DNA from: an uncultured Prevotella sp.
GTDB taxonomy: Bacteria > Bacteroidota > Bacteroidia > Bacteroidales > Bacteroidaceae
Reading direction: 5' to 3'
NCBI GenBank assembly: GCA_934183355.1
Contig: CAKPST010000079.1
Location: forward strand, 1 to 5,826
DNA: 5,826 nt
This document shows, in pieces, positions 5,824 through 5,826 of this stretch. The translations under genes and the position numbers were made by a program. The notes below the pieces were generated by a model. That model did no database searches, was not told the DNA's origin, and worked only from the letters and a program-made list of their open reading frames with translations. Each line of letters begins with the position of its first letter. Within the stretch, counting starts at the first letter, position 1.

Positions 5824-5826
5824 TAC

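Larger units (their letters stand above)
5218..5826. other. About 600 bp non-coding, repeat-rich region
   Basis: No convincing gene on either strand. The left two thirds (5225-5600) contain repeated ATCTGCCAT boxes, a 22-bp tandem array and several inverted repeats. The right third (5600-5826) is AT-rich with a TATATATATGA stretch, three short palindromes and a possible promoter at the edge. The 22-bp unit is not a multiple of three, which argues against a degraded coding repeat. Confidence 0.7.

Overview
The window looks like a defence-type chromosomal region from a Bacteroidales bacterium, Prevotella or Bacteroides-like. I infer this from the TAnnTTTG (-7) promoter elements, the AT-rich leader without a Shine-Dalgarno in front of hsdM, and the AAA-ATPase-like/PD-(D/E)XK protein, a family typically multi-copy in Bacteroidetes. 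The genus cannot be fixed from sequence alone.

Left part (1-3490, minus strand): a type I restriction-modification operon. It starts with a long hsdM (858 aa, N6-adenine DNA methyltransferase subunit with an unusually long C-terminal extension). A Fic-domain protein follows 14 nt later and runs off the left edge. The fic Shine-Dalgarno overlaps the hsdM stop codon, so the two are very likely co-transcribed and perhaps translationally coupled. The Fic protein has a complete catalytic motif, an N-terminal inhibitory-helix motif, and six tandem VHDK repeats just before a truncated C-terminal domain. hsdS and hsdR are not in the window; if present they should lie beyond position 1.

Middle (3491-3639): a short divergent intergenic region carrying two mirror-image TATATTTGCA elements, one facing hsdM and one facing the gene on the right. 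It also holds a tiny 14-codon frame with a perfect Shine-Dalgarno.

Right gene (3640-5217, plus strand): a 525-aa protein with an N-terminal AAA-ATPase-like domain and a C-terminal PD-(D/E)XK nuclease-like domain (DUF1703/PDDEXK_9 type). Its biological role is not established.

Right end (5218-5826): about 600 bp without a convincing gene but densely structured. About ten copies of a 9-bp box ATCTGCCAT lie in both orientations, several spaced 11 or 21 bp apart. They flank a 22-bp tandem repeat array (core ATGCTAACGAGCCTT). There is also an 18-nt inverted repeat that pairs fully if G-U pairs are allowed, several palindromes, and a possible promoter at the right edge. This resembles a multi-site protein-binding region (iteron-type origin, recombinase arm sites or a large operator) and is the least explained part of the window.

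How the parts may work together (inference): HsdM would act with an HsdS specificity subunit to protect host DNA. The embedded Fic enzyme may act as a regulated back-up toxin, analogous in position to PrrC in EcoprrI. The divergent ATPase-nuclease may be an independent accessory or defence gene.
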